A stretch of DNA of 64,000 nucleotides from CAYXAA01 sp964462985 (GTDB lineage Bacteria > Pseudomonadota > Alphaproteobacteria > Rhizobiales > Stappiaceae): positions 21,986-85,985 of the forward strand of contig CAYXAA010000017.1 in the NCBI GenBank assembly GCA_964462985.1, in the 5' to 3' direction. How positions within the stretch are numbered: the first letter of the stretch is position 1; each line of letters begins with the position of its first letter. Positions 7,737 through 17,438 of this stretch are shown here, one piece after another. Both the position numbers and the translations under genes were made by a program. Under the pieces are notes generated by a model that saw only the letters and a list, made by a program, of their open reading frames with translations, did not search any database and was not told the DNA's origin.

Positions 7737-10015
7737 GTCACGTTGTAGGCGGCGATGGCGGCCATGTTGACGATATCGCTGTCCTTGGCGCCCATTGACA
7801 GGATCTGCACCGGCTTGTCGAGGCCAACGACGAGCGGGCCGATCACGGTGGAGCCGCCGAGCTCCTGCAGCATCTTGGTCGAGATAGAGGCCGAGTGAAA
7901 CGCCGGCATGACAAGGACGTTGGCCGGACCGGTCAGGCGGCAGAAAGGATAGGCCGCCATCTTGTCCATGTTGAGCGCGACGTCGGCGCCCATCTCGCCG
8001 TCATATTCGAAGTCGACCCGGCGCCGGTCGAGAATCTTGACCGCCTCCTGGACCCGCTCTGTGCGCTCGCCCATAGGGTGGCCGAAGGTGGAATAAGCCA
8101 GCATCGCCACGCGCGGCTCGTAGCCAAGGCGGCGGGCAACATGGGCGGCCTCCTCGGCGATGTCGGCAAGTTCCTCAGAGGTTGGCATGTCGATCACCGC
8201 CGTGTCGGCGACAAGCACGGTGCGGCCGCGGCACAGCGCGAGCGACACACCGATCACACGGTGGCCGGGCTTGGCGTCGATGCAGTTACGGACGGTCTCC
8301 AGCGCGACGGAGTAGTTCCGAGTGATGCCGGTGACCATGGCGTCGGCGTCGCCGCGCGCGACCATGATCGCGCCCCAGTAGTTGCGGTCGTTGTTGACGA
8401 TGCGCTGACAGTCGCGCTGCAGGTAGCCGCGTCGCTGCAAGCGGGCGTAAAGAAAGTCGGCGTAGTCGCGGTTCCGGTTGGAAAGCCTTGCGTTCATCAG
8501 CGAAATGCCGGGCCGGTCGATGTCGATGCCGGCGCTTTGCGCCACTTCGCGGATGTCGTCGTCGCGGCCGATGAGGATCGCCTGGCCGAGGCCCTGAGCG
8601 ACGAAACTCGCGGCGGCCCGGATCACCGGCTCCTCCTCGCCCTCGGCGAATACGACGCGTTTCGGCTGCTGGCGCACCTTGGAGAAGATGCGCTGCAGCG
8701 TGCCGGCGACCGGATCGCGCCGCGCGGAGAGCTGGTTGCGATAGGCCTCCATGTCGACGATCGGCCGGCCGGCGACGCCAGAGTCCATCGCCGCCTTGGC
8801 GACCGCCGGCGGGATGGTCGAGATCAGCCGCGGGTCGAACGGCACCGGGATGATGTAATCCGGCCCGAACTTCGGCCGGTTGCCGCGATAGGCGGCGGCG
8901 ACCTCGTCCGGCACCTCCTCGCGGGCGAGCTTTGCGAGCGCCTCGGCGCAGGCGACCTTCATCGCATCGTTGATCGTGGTTGCACGCACGTCGAGCGCAC
9001 CCCGGAAGATATAGGGGAAACCGAGGACGTTATTGACCTGATTGGGGTAATCGGACCGGCCGGTCGCAATGATGACGTCGTCGCGGATTGCCGCGACCTC
9101 TTCCGGCGTGATCTCCGGATCGGGATTGGCCATCGCAAAGATGATTGGATTCGGCGCCATGGCCCGCACCATGTCCTCCGTGAGCGCGCCCTTGGCCGAA
9201 ACGCCGAAAAAGACGTCCGCGCCCTTCAGCGCGTCGTAAAGGGAGCGGGCGTCGGTTTCGACCGCATGAGCCGACTTCCACTGATTCATCCCCTCGGTGC
9301 GGCCCTTGTAGATCACACCTTTGGTGTCACAGAGGATGACGTTGTCGTGGGGAACGCCCATCGCCTTGACGAGTTCGATACACGCGATGCCGGCTGCTCC
9401 CGCTCCATTGCAGACAACCTTGACCGACGTCATGTCGCGCCCGGTGAGGTGCAGGGCGTTGATGAGGCCTGCCGCGGCGATGATCGCGGTGCCATGCTGA
9501 TCATCGTGGAAGACCGGAATCTCCATCAGCTCGCGCAGGCGCTGCTCGATAATGAAGCAGTCCGGCGCCTTGATGTCCTCCAGATTGATCCCGCCGAAGG
9601 AGGCGCCGAGATAACGTACGCACTCGACGAAGGCGTCGACGTCCTGCGTGTCGACCTCAAGGTCGATCGAATCGACGTCGGCAAAGCGCTTGAACAACAC
9701 CGCCTTGCCCTCCATCACCGGCTTTGAGGCCAGGGCGCCGAGATTGCCGAGGCCGAGAATCGCGCTGCCGTTGGAGATCACGGCGACCAGATTGCCCTTG
9801 CTGGTGTAGTCATAGGCACGGGAGGGCTCCTCCGCGATCGCGCGGACCGGGACGGCGACGCCGGGCGAATAGGCCAGCGACAGGTCGCGCTGCGTCGCCA
9901 TGGGCTTGGTCGGAGAAATTTCGATCTTGCCGGGCCGGCCTTCCTGATGAAACTGCAGCGCTTCCTGTTCCGTGAAGCTGATGCTGCTCTTGTTCGACTT
10001 TTCCGGCCCCGGCAT
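7733..10015 (-). CDS. maeB: NADP-dependent malic enzyme with phosphotransacetylase-like C-terminal domain
   Basis: 760 residues. Residues 1-430 are the malic enzyme part, with LAYSPGVAVP near the N terminus and the dinucleotide fold CNGAGAAGIACIEL near residue 200. Residues about 440-760 form a Pta-like domain (VVFAEGEEEPVIRAA to the VGLDKPVQILSMGA end), as in MaeB/Tme of enterobacteria and rhizobia. It decarboxylates malate to pyruvate with reduction of NADP+. The Pta-like domain of such enzymes is not an efficient acetyltransferase and is thought to sense acetyl-CoA. The gene overlaps the following binding-protein gene by four bases. Confidence 0.96.
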   Translation of the reverse strand: MPGPEKSNKSSISFTEQEALQFHQEGRPGKIEISPTKPMATQRDLSLAYSPGVAVPVRAIAEEPSRAYDYTSKGNLVAVISNGSAILGLGNLGALASKPVMEGKAVLFKRFADVDSIDLEVDTQDVDAFVECVRYLGASFGGINLEDIKAPDCFIIEQRLRELMEIPVFHDDQHGTAIIAAAGLINALHLTGRDMTSVKVVCNGAGAAGIACIELVKAMGVPHDNVILCDTKGVIYKGRTEGMNQWKSAHAVETDARSLYDALKGADVFFGVSAKGALTEDMVRAMAPNPIIFAMANPDPEITPEEVAAIRDDVIIATGRSDYPNQVNNVLGFPYIFRGALDVRATTINDAMKVACAEALAKLAREEVPDEVAAAYRGNRPKFGPDYIIPVPFDPRLISTIPPAVAKAAMDSGVAGRPIVDMEAYRNQLSARRDPVAGTLQRIFSKVRQQPKRVVFAEGEEEPVIRAAASFVAQGLGQAILIGRDDDIREVAQSAGIDIDRPGISLMNARLSNRNRDYADFLYARLQRRGYLQRDCQRIVNNDRNYWGAIMVARGDADAMVTGITRNYSVALETVRNCIDAKPGHRVIGVSLALCRGRTVLVADTAVIDMPTSEELADIAEEAAHVARRLGYEPRVAMLAYSTFGHPMGERTERVQEAVKILDRRRVDFEYDGEMGADVALNMDKMAAYPFCRLTGPANVLVMPAFHSASISTKMLQELGGSTVIGPLVVGLDKPVQILSMGAKDSDIVNMAAIAAYNVT

Positions 10016-10140
10016 GTTTCTCTCCCTCTGCCCCCGCGACGCGGCGGGACGGCGACATTATCCCCTGAAATTTCCGGGCTCAAGCCGCAGGTTCGGTCCC
10101 AGACCATGAAAGCGCGGATCGGCTTTGCTAGGGTCCGGCC

Positions 10141-12882
10141 ATGACGATGGAAGCCGCAGAGACCGATCGGGAGAAGCACGGCGCGGCCGAAACCGACGGC
10201 CAGCGCGTCACCCCGATGATGGCACAGTATCTCGAGATCAAGCAGGCAAATCCCGACTGCCTCTTGTTCTACCGGATGGGCGACTTCTACGAGCTGTTCT
10301 TCGACGATGCCGAGGAAGCGTCGCGGGCGCTCGCGATCACGCTGACCAAGCGCGGCAAGCATCTCGGACAGGACATCCCGATGTGCGGCGTGCCGGTCCA
10401 TGCCGCAGACGACTACCTGCAGAAGCTGATCGCACTTGGCTACCGCGTCGCCGTCTGCGAGCAGACGGAGGATCCGGCCGAAGCGAAGAAGCGCGGTTCG
10501 AAATCGGTCGTGAAGCGCGAGGTGACCAGGCTGGTCACACCCGGCACCCTGACCGAGGATCGGTTGCTGGAGGCCGGACGCAACAACTTCTTGTTGGCGC
10601 TGCACCGCCAGCGCATCGGCTCGCTCGACGGTGACTTCGTCTACGGGCTTGCCTGGATTGACATTTCCACTGGAGCCTTCCGTGTGGCCGAGACGGATCA
10701 GGCGCGTCTTGCCGCCGACCTCGCCCGCATCGATGCGAGAGAGATCGTCGTCGCCGACCATTTGCTCGACGAGGACGAACTGCGCCCGCTGCTCGCCTCG
10801 CTCGGCCCTGCGCTGTCCCCGGTGCCACGGGTGTTGTTCGATGCCACGACGGCGGCCGATCGCATCGCCCGCTATTTCGCCGTGGCCACGCTCGACGGCT
10901 TCGGCCGCTTCAGCCGGGCCGAAACAGCTGCGGCGGCTGCGGCGATCGCCTACGTCGAAAAGACGCAGTTCGGTGATCGGCCGCCGCTCGATCCGCCCTC
11001 CCGCGAGGGGGGTACGGGCCGGATGCTAATCGACCCGGCAACGCGTGCCAATCTGGAACTGATGCGCACGCTCTCCGGCGAAAAGTCAGGCTCGCTTCTT
11101 GCCGCGATCGACCGCACCGTAACCGGCGCCGGCTCGCGACTGCTGGCGAACCGGCTGGCCGGCCCCCTTACCGACCCGGTGGAGATCCGGCGTCGGCAGG
11201 ATTCGGTTGCCTTCCTGGTTGACGATCCTCTGTTGTGCCAGCGCCTTCGCGAACGACTGAGGACGACCCCCGATATCGCGCGCGCGCTGTCGCGGCTGGC
11301 CATGCAGCGTGGCGGCCCCCGTGATTTGTTGGCGCTCGCCTATGGTCTCGCTGCATCCGCCGACCTTGTTGGCCTGCTCGACCATGCCGACCTGCCGGAG
11401 GAACTGGCGGCGGCCGCCTCGAACCTGGCCGCCGCACCGATCGACGTCGGCGAGGAACTGGCCCGGGCGCTTGTCGAGGAGCCGCCACTCCTGAAGCGCG
11501 ACGGCGGCTTCGTCGCCTCAGGCTATGCCGCCGAACTCGACGAGGTGCGGCGACTGCGCGACGACAGTCGGCGTGTGATCGCTCAAATGCAGGCCGACCT
11601 TGCGGAAGAGCTCGGCCTGCGCTCACTCAAGATCAAGCACAACAACGTACTCGGCTGGTTCATCGAAGTGCCGGCCGGACAGAGCGACAGACTTGCCGGT
11701 GATCCCGGCCGCTTCATCCACCGACAGACCATGGCCGGTGCGATGCGCTTCACCACCGCCGAGCTGGCGGCGCTGGAATCGAAGATCGCCAACGCCGGCG
11801 GCCGCAGTCTTGCCCTCGAGCTCGAGATTTTCGACCGGCTGACGGAGGCCGTTGTCGCCGAGATTTACGCGATCAAGCAGGCTGCCGACGCCCTCGGCGT
11901 CCTTGACGTCGCTTCGGCGCTCGCCGTGCTGGCGGAGGCCGAAGGTTATATTCGGCCCGTCGTCGATTCCAGCCTCGCCTTTCGGGTCGAGGGAGGACGG
12001 CACCCGGTGGTCGAACAGGCGCTGCGGCGTGCGGGTGAGGCACCCTTCATCGCCAACGATGCCGACCTCGGACCATCCGACGCCGACGCCGCGGAGGCGG
12101 GCGGCCACATCTGGCTCATCACCGGCCCCAACATGGCCGGCAAGTCGACGTTCTTGCGGCAGAACGCGCTGATTGCGGTGCTCGCCCAGATCGGATCCTT
12201 CGTGCCGGCGCGTGCAGCGCACATCGGTGTGGTCGACCGGCTGTTCTCCCGAGTCGGCGCGGCGGACGACATCGCACGTGGCCGCTCGACCTTCATGGTC
12301 GAGATGGTGGAGACGGCCGCGATCCTGAATCAGGCGGGACCTCGATCACTGGTGATTCTCGACGAGATCGGTCGTGGCACCGCGACTTTCGATGGCTTGT
12401 CGATCGCCTGGGCTGCAATCGAGCACCTACACGAGGTCAATTGTTCGCGGGCACTGTTTGCAACCCACTATCACGAGCTCACCGCGTTGGCAGCCCGGTT
12501 GCCGCGGCTCACCAATGCCACGGTCAGGGTCAAGGAGTGGAACGGCGACGTCGTGTTTCTGCACGAGATCGTGCCGGGAGCTGCCGATCGCTCCTACGGG
12601 ATCCAGGTGGCGAAGCTGGCCGGCCTGCCGCCGTCCGTGGTCGAGCGAGCCCGTGCGGTGCTGACCCAGCTCGAAGAGCAGGACCGGCGAGCGCCGGCCG
12701 AGGTGTTGATCGATGACCTGCCGCTATTCGCTGCCGCACCGGCTCGAACGGCGGCACCGGCACCGGCCCCGGATCTGCTTGGCGAGGCGATTGACGCGCT
12801 CCACCCGGACGACATGACGCCACGTGAAGCGCTTGAGGCGCTCTACCGGCTGAAGAGACTGCGGATCAACGGACAGGAATGA
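10141..12882 (+). CDS. mutS: DNA mismatch repair protein MutS
   Basis: 913 residues. The N-terminal mismatch-recognition domain has the Phe-x-Glu element in GDFYELFFDD. The C-terminal ATPase has Walker A TGPNMAGKST at about 661-670, a signature DEIGRGTATFDG near 740 and ATHYHEL near 775. The first 20 residues are charged and probably disordered. It recognises mismatches and recruits MutL. The gene is divergent from maeB, with about 125 bases between them. In many Rhizobiales maeB and mutS are neighbours, which supports this orientation. Confidence 0.98.
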   Translation: MTMEAAETDREKHGAAETDGQRVTPMMAQYLEIKQANPDCLLFYRMGDFYELFFDDAEEASRALAITLTKRGKHLGQDIPMCGVPVHAADDYLQKLIALGYRVAVCEQTEDPAEAKKRGSKSVVKREVTRLVTPGTLTEDRLLEAGRNNFLLALHRQRIGSLDGDFVYGLAWIDISTGAFRVAETDQARLAADLARIDAREIVVADHLLDEDELRPLLASLGPALSPVPRVLFDATTAADRIARYFAVATLDGFGRFSRAETAAAAAAIAYVEKTQFGDRPPLDPPSREGGTGRMLIDPATRANLELMRTLSGEKSGSLLAAIDRTVTGAGSRLLANRLAGPLTDPVEIRRRQDSVAFLVDDPLLCQRLRERLRTTPDIARALSRLAMQRGGPRDLLALAYGLAASADLVGLLDHADLPEELAAAASNLAAAPIDVGEELARALVEEPPLLKRDGGFVASGYAAELDEVRRLRDDSRRVIAQMQADLAEELGLRSLKIKHNNVLGWFIEVPAGQSDRLAGDPGRFIHRQTMAGAMRFTTAELAALESKIANAGGRSLALELEIFDRLTEAVVAEIYAIKQAADALGVLDVASALAVLAEAEGYIRPVVDSSLAFRVEGGRHPVVEQALRRAGEAPFIANDADLGPSDADAAEAGGHIWLITGPNMAGKSTFLRQNALIAVLAQIGSFVPARAAHIGVVDRLFSRVGAADDIARGRSTFMVEMVETAAILNQAGPRSLVILDEIGRGTATFDGLSIAWAAIEHLHEVNCSRALFATHYHELTALAARLPRLTNATVRVKEWNGDVVFLHEIVPGAADRSYGIQVAKLAGLPPSVVERARAVLTQLEEQDRRAPAEVLIDDLPLFAAAPARTAAPAPAPDLLGEAIDALHPDDMTPREALEALYRLKRLRINGQE

Positions 12883-12989
12883 TAAACCGCTGGGCGCGGC
12901 GACCCACCGACTTAAGACTGCCGAGACCGCCGTTCACGATGGTCGCTGCAAGCCTTGGGGCCGGGCGGGGCTCTAAGCGCTTCCCTGCC

Positions 12990-14564
12990 TCACGCGGACT
13001 TCGCCGGCTCAGACAGCTTGCGCGCCTGGTCGATCCAGTCGTCACGCGCGATGCGCCCGCGGAAGTCGAGGCGCTGGTCGAGGGCCGCGATCTGTTCGTC
13101 AGTCAGCGAAGCGATCTGCCAGAAGTGGAATATTCCAGCCGCATTGAGTGCCGCTTCGAGCTTGGGACCGATACCCGAGATGGCCTTGAGATCATCCGCG
13201 CCGCCCTGCGGTCTGGCGAGCAGAATGTTTTCGAGCGGCTCGCCCTTCGGCGAAACTGCAATCGCGCTCGCCTTGCCGTTTGTCCCGCCGCGCCTCACCT
13301 CACTTCGGTTCGACAGGACGAAGTCAATGATGCGCGGCGCGATCTCGGCGCGGAATCGGGAACCGTTGAAGACGCCGTAGTGGCCGACGTTCGGCTGTTC
13401 GTAATGCGCCTTCTTGTCGTCAGCGAGATTGGTGCACAGCGCATGCGCGGCTTTGGTCTGACCACGTCCGGTGATGTCGTCCTTCTCGCCTTCAATGGTA
13501 AGAAGGGCCGTATTCTTGATCTTTGAACAGTCCACCGGTTCGCCCAGATGCCGCATTTCGCCCTTGGGTAGCGCGTGCTCTATGAAGACGGTTTCCACCG
13601 TCTGCAGGTAGAACTCCGCGGTCAGATCCATCACCGCCAGATACTCGTCGTAGAATTCCCGATGCTTTTCGGCGCTGTCGCCATCGCCTTTCACGAGATG
13701 CTGAAAGAAGTCGCGATGGGCAATCATGTGACGATCCAGGTTCATGCTCATGAAGCCCGACAGCTGCAGAAAGCCAGGATAGACCTCGCGCATGAAACCG
13801 CGGTGCGGGAAGGGCACCGTCATGATTGCATTGCGGCGGAACCAATCAATTCCATTCTTCTCGGCAAGATCGTTGACCGCGGTCGGATTGATCCGCGAAT
13901 CGATCGGCCCGCCCATCAGCGTCATGGTTGACGGCGTATAGTCATCGCCGCGCGCTTCCATGATCGCCACTGCGGCGAGCACCGGCACGGACGGCTGGCA
14001 CACGGCGACGACATGTGTGTCCTGGCCGAGGAAGTGCAGCATCGAGATGACGTAGTCGATGTAGTCGTCGAGGTCGAAGGCGCCGTCGCTGATCGGCACG
14101 ACGCGGGCATCGACCCAGTCGGTGATGTAGACGTCGGCGCGTGGCAGCATCGTCTCGACCGTGCCGCGCAGCAGCGTGGCATAGTGACCGGACATCGGCG
14201 CGACAATCAGCATCTTGGGATCGTTGCGCCGGCCCGAGGTGACGCCACGTTCAAAATGGATCAGGTTGCAGAACGGCCGGCGCCACACAACCTCTTCGTG
14301 AACAGGAACGCGGACACCGCCGACCGTCGTATGTGTCAGTCCGAACTCAGGCTTGCCGTATCGACGCGTGGTACGTTCGACCAGCTCGCAGGCGGCCGCC
14401 ACAGACCGGCCGTAGATCGTGTGGGTGAGCGGGTTGAGCGGATTCTGGAAATACAGTCTCGTCATGTCCGCTGCCGCTCGGAACGGGCTGAGGGCGGCGT
14501 GGTTCAACTCATAGAGTTGATAGTAGGGCACGTGACCGAATCTCTCACTGGTTGTCCAGGCCAT
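12990..14564 (-). CDS. phaZ: Intracellular polyhydroxyalkanoate depolymerase with C-terminal helix-hairpin-helix domain
   Basis: 524 residues. Residues 1-420 match the intracellular PhaZ family (N terminus YYQLYELNHAALSPFR, then APMSGHYATLLRGTVE). The catalytic triad is likely Cys189 in VCQPSVP, Asp363 or 364, and His396 in NVGHYGVFNG. It degrades stored polyhydroxybutyrate granules. The unusual part is residues 458-518 (DDLKAISGIGPKLE and GRIARDDWIDQA), a helix-hairpin-helix domain of the kind attached to rhizobial NuoE and L21, linked by a variable region at about 425-455. The start is at 14564; upstream lies a TGCAGCGCA repeat that may bind PhaR. Confidence 0.93.
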   Translation of the reverse strand: MAWTTSERFGHVPYYQLYELNHAALSPFRAAADMTRLYFQNPLNPLTHTIYGRSVAAACELVERTTRRYGKPEFGLTHTTVGGVRVPVHEEVVWRRPFCNLIHFERGVTSGRRNDPKMLIVAPMSGHYATLLRGTVETMLPRADVYITDWVDARVVPISDGAFDLDDYIDYVISMLHFLGQDTHVVAVCQPSVPVLAAVAIMEARGDDYTPSTMTLMGGPIDSRINPTAVNDLAEKNGIDWFRRNAIMTVPFPHRGFMREVYPGFLQLSGFMSMNLDRHMIAHRDFFQHLVKGDGDSAEKHREFYDEYLAVMDLTAEFYLQTVETVFIEHALPKGEMRHLGEPVDCSKIKNTALLTIEGEKDDITGRGQTKAAHALCTNLADDKKAHYEQPNVGHYGVFNGSRFRAEIAPRIIDFVLSNRSEVRRGGTNGKASAIAVSPKGEPLENILLARPQGGADDLKAISGIGPKLEAALNAAGIFHFWQIASLTDEQIAALDQRLDFRGRIARDDWIDQARKLSEPAKSA

Positions 14565-14702
14565 TCGCAGCCTTTCCGTGTTGCGTTGTTCATTTTCTTT
14601 ATCGCAGTGCCAAAGGATATGGCATTTTTACCAAGCCCGACAACACAGTCGCCGTTCAAAAACAGCAGCATATTGAAAGGAAACAAACAAATTTTTGATT
14701 GA

Positions 14703-14732
14703 TGCAGCGCAGAATTCCGGCGCTGCAGCGCA
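14703..14732. promoter_or_regulatory. Paired TGCAGCGCA repeats upstream of phaZ, possible PhaR operator
   Basis: TGCAGCGCA occurs twice in direct orientation (14703-14711 and 14724-14732), spaced 21 bases, which is two helical turns. TGCAGCGC and GCGCTGCA (14703-14710, 14720-14727) also form a perfect inverted repeat. TGC-rich sites of this type are bound by the PHA-responsive repressor PhaR in Paracoccus and related bacteria. The site is about 140 bases before the phaZ start in an otherwise gene-free, AT-rich stretch. Binding is inferred. Confidence 0.45.
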
Positions 14733-14805
14733 CAATCCCTTGAAATCGTTCACAGGTTAAGAATGTGCCGATTCGCGTCGGACGTGCAGGTGGAATGTGG
14801 AAAAA

Positions 14806-15963
14806 TCAGGCGGCAAGGTCGGCGACGACGGCATCGAGTACCAGCATTCCGGTCGATGTGACGCGCACGCGGTGGCCGTCGAGGCGCTCGATCATGCCAT
14901 GCTCGACGAGCTGATCAAGGCGCCGCGGGTCGAGCTTGCGCCCGACGCGGCGTTCGTAGCGGGTGAGATCAACGCCTTCGACAAGACGCAGGCCCATGAG
15001 CAGGAATTCGTCGCCCTGTTCTTCCGGCGTCAGGGCGATATTCTCCGCAAGTCCGTGTCCCTGCTGTTCGACCAACGCTAGCCAGGTTTCCGGGTGGCGC
15101 TCAGTCGCCGTGGCATAACGCCCTGTTTCCGTATCGATCCGTCCGTGGGCTCCGGGACCGACACCTATATAGTCGCCGTAGCGCCAATAAACCAGGTTGT
15201 GGCGGCACTCGGCGCCCGGCATGGCGTGATTGGACACTTCATAGGCAGGCATGCCGCGGGCTCCGCACAGTTCCTGCGTTGCCAGGTAAAGATCGGCCGA
15301 AAGGTCCGGGTCCGGCACCGTGAGCTTGCCTGCCCGCTGCAGTTCGAAGAAGGGCGTACCTTCCTCGATGGTGAGCTGGTAGAGCGACAGGTGGTCGGCA
15401 GCGAGATCGATCGCGGCGCCAAGCTCGCGTCGCCAGTCCTCGATCGTCTGACCGGGACGGGCGTAGATCAGGTCGAAGGAGATCCGGGGAAAGGTGGTGC
15501 GTGCCGTTTCGATCGCCGCCCGGGCCTGGGCTCCATCGTGCAGGCGGCCGAGCAGCTTGAGATCTCGGTCGTGGAGCGACTGTACGCCGAGCGAGACCCG
15601 GTTGACGCCGGCGGCGCGGTAGCCGCGGAAGCGGCCAGCCTCTACGCTGGAGGGATTGGCCTCGAGAGTGACCTCGACATCGGGGGCGACCGACCACAGT
15701 CGCTGAATGGCATCAAGGACCCGCCCGACCGTCCCGGGCTCCATCAGGGAGGGCGTGCCGCCACCGAGAAATACTGATTGCACGGTCCGGTTCGACGTTT
15801 GCGCCGCGAAGTGCTCCAGTTCGCGCTCAAAGGCGGCGGCGAACCGAGCCTGGTCGACACTCGTGTGGCGAACATGGCTGTTGAAGTCACAATAAGGGCA
15901 CTTGGCCGCACAGAACGGCCAATGCACATAGATCCCGAAACCTGCTTCCAGCACAGCGGTCAT
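14806..15963 (-). CDS. hemW: Radical SAM heme chaperone HemW
   Basis: 385 residues. The radical SAM cluster motif CAAKCPYCDF uses Cys18, Cys22 and Cys25, and the N-terminal GFGIYVHWPFC is diagnostic of the HemN-like HemW group. The C-terminal HemN domain contains the family stretch GVDLTRYERRVG. HemW binds heme and transfers it to respiratory proteins; older annotations call it oxygen-independent coproporphyrinogen oxidase. It overlaps rdgB by four bases (ATGA) and is the last gene of an rph-rdgB-hemW operon. Confidence 0.95.
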   Translation of the reverse strand: MTAVLEAGFGIYVHWPFCAAKCPYCDFNSHVRHTSVDQARFAAAFERELEHFAAQTSNRTVQSVFLGGGTPSLMEPGTVGRVLDAIQRLWSVAPDVEVTLEANPSSVEAGRFRGYRAAGVNRVSLGVQSLHDRDLKLLGRLHDGAQARAAIETARTTFPRISFDLIYARPGQTIEDWRRELGAAIDLAADHLSLYQLTIEEGTPFFELQRAGKLTVPDPDLSADLYLATQELCGARGMPAYEVSNHAMPGAECRHNLVYWRYGDYIGVGPGAHGRIDTETGRYATATERHPETWLALVEQQGHGLAENIALTPEEQGDEFLLMGLRLVEGVDLTRYERRVGRKLDPRRLDQLVEHGMIERLDGHRVRVTSTGMLVLDAVVADLAA

Positions 15964-16601
15964 GGTGTCTTAAGCAATGCCGCTTCGAACTTGGCGAAGG
16001 CTCGCGCACGGTGCGACCGCCGGTGCTTCTCCTCTGCCGGCATTTCCCCGAAGGTCCTGTCATCGTCCTCGGGCACGAACATCGGATCGTAGCCGAAGCC
16101 GTTGACCCCGCGCGGCGGCCAGACGCAGTGACCCGCGATTTCACCGCGGAACAGTGACACCGAGCCGCCGGGCCGGGCGAGGCAGAGCACAGCGACGAAG
16201 CGCGCCCGCCGTCGTTCCGGGGTTGCGGCGCCCATGGCCTGCAGTTTTTCCTCGACGGTGCGCATCGCCATGGAAAAGTCCTTGCCCGGTCCGGCCCAGC
16301 GGGCCGAGAGGACTCCGGGATCGCCGCCGAGCGCATCGACGCAAAAGCCGCTGTCGTCGGCAAGCGCCGGCAGGCTAGCGGCCTCACAGGCAGCGCGTGC
16401 CTTCAGTTCGGCATTGGCCTCGAACGTGTCACCGGTCTCTTCCGGTTCCGGCAGGCCGAGTTCGCCGGCAGAGACAACCTCTAAGCCGTAAGGCGCAAGG
16501 AAGGCACGGATTTCACGCAGCTTGCCGGCGTTGTGGCTCGCCAGCACGAGGCGCCGGTCCGCTGGATCGGCTGCAATCATCGGCTGGTCATCTCCCGCCA
16601 T
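15960..16601 (-). CDS. rdgB: XTP/dITP diphosphatase (RdgB/HAM1 family)
   Basis: 213 residues of the Ham1/RdgB fold. The substrate loop LVLASHNAGKLREIRAFL at about 14-31 and the internal LADDSGFCVDALGG motif are typical. It removes non-canonical purine nucleotides (dITP, XTP) from the nucleotide pool. It lies two bases after rph and overlaps hemW by four bases, so the three genes are probably co-translated. Confidence 0.95.
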   Translation of the reverse strand: MAGDDQPMIAADPADRRLVLASHNAGKLREIRAFLAPYGLEVVSAGELGLPEPEETGDTFEANAELKARAACEAASLPALADDSGFCVDALGGDPGVLSARWAGPGKDFSMAMRTVEEKLQAMGAATPERRRARFVAVLCLARPGGSVSLFRGEIAGHCVWPPRGVNGFGYDPMFVPEDDDRTFGEMPAEEKHRRSHRARAFAKFEAALLKTP

Positions 16602-16603
16602 CG

Positions 16604-17320
16604 TCAGAGGATCGCCATCTTCTGCAATTCGACCAGCCTGGCGATCCCGGTCTTCGCGAGGCCGAGCAGCTGGTAGAATTCTTCTTCGGTAAAAGGCGCG
16701 CCCTCGGCGGTGCCTTGAATCTCGACGATCCCGCCTCGGCCGGTCAGGACGAAATTGGCGTCGGTCTCGGCTTCGGAATCCTCGGCATAGTCGAGGTCGA
16801 GCACCGGCGTGCCGCGGTAGAGACCGCAGGAGACGGCGGCGACGTGATCCTGCAGCACGGGCGCTGTGACCATGTCCCGGGCCTTCATCCAGGCAAGGCA
16901 GTCGCTGAGCGCTATCCAGGCGCCCGTGATCGAGGCGGTGCGGGTGCCACCGTCGGCCTGGATCACATCACAGTCGACCGTGATCTGGCGTTCACCGAGC
17001 GCCTGCAGGTCGACAACGGCTCGGAGTGACCGACCGATCAGCCGCTGAATCTCCAGCGTACGGCCGGATTGCTTGCCGGCCGAAGCCTCACGTCTCGTAC
17101 GCTCGGTGGTCGCGCGCGGCAGCATGCCGTATTCGGCCGTCACCCAGCCTCGGTTCTGGCCGCGCAGCCACGGCGGCACGCGCTCCTCGAGGCTCGCTGT
17201 GCACAGCACGTGGGTGTCGCCGAATTTCACCAGGCACGAGCCTTCGGCATGTTTAGAGACATTGCGCTCCAGCGTCACGGCACGCATCTCGTCGGGCGCA
17301 CGTTTCGACGGTCGCATCAA
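16604..17320 (-). CDS. rph: Ribonuclease PH
   Basis: 238 residues, standard for the phosphorolytic 3'-5' exoribonuclease that trims tRNA 3' ends. It begins MRPSKRAPDEMRAVTLERN and contains RTLEIQRLIGRSLRAVVD and CDVIQADGGTRTASITGAW, both family signatures. It heads the minus-strand operon rph-rdgB-hemW and is divergent from hrcA, an arrangement conserved in many Rhizobiales. Confidence 0.97.
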   Translation of the reverse strand: MMRPSKRAPDEMRAVTLERNVSKHAEGSCLVKFGDTHVLCTASLEERVPPWLRGQNRGWVTAEYGMLPRATTERTRREASAGKQSGRTLEIQRLIGRSLRAVVDLQALGERQITVDCDVIQADGGTRTASITGAWIALSDCLAWMKARDMVTAPVLQDHVAAVSCGLYRGTPVLDLDYAEDSEAETDANFVLTGRGGIVEIQGTAEGAPFTEEEFYQLLGLAKTGIARLVELQKMAIL

Positions 17321-17407
17321 GATTCCTTCCTCAGATCACAGGGTCCTGCCGGGCGCCGGATCGCGAGCGTCTTGTATCGCTGCCGGCCGCGGCCCGTCAA
17401 AGGGTCG

Positions 17408-17438
17408 CTTGCGGAATTGAGCATGATTGTCCCTATAT
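17408..17438 (+). promoter_or_regulatory. Possible heat-shock (RpoH-type) promoter of hrcA
   Basis: CTTGCG at 17408-17413 and CCCTATAT at 17431-17438 are 17 bases apart and resemble the alphaproteobacterial RpoH pattern CTTGAA and CYTATNT. The first element matches only in part. The predicted start of transcription falls between this site and the hrcA GTG at 17511. No CIRCE repeat was found in the region. Confidence 0.4.

Noticed and set aside
7895..9727. Long plus-strand open frame of 610 codons
   Set aside because: It is antisense to maeB, rich in Arg, His and Gly, and matches no family; a typical mirror of GC-rich coding DNA.
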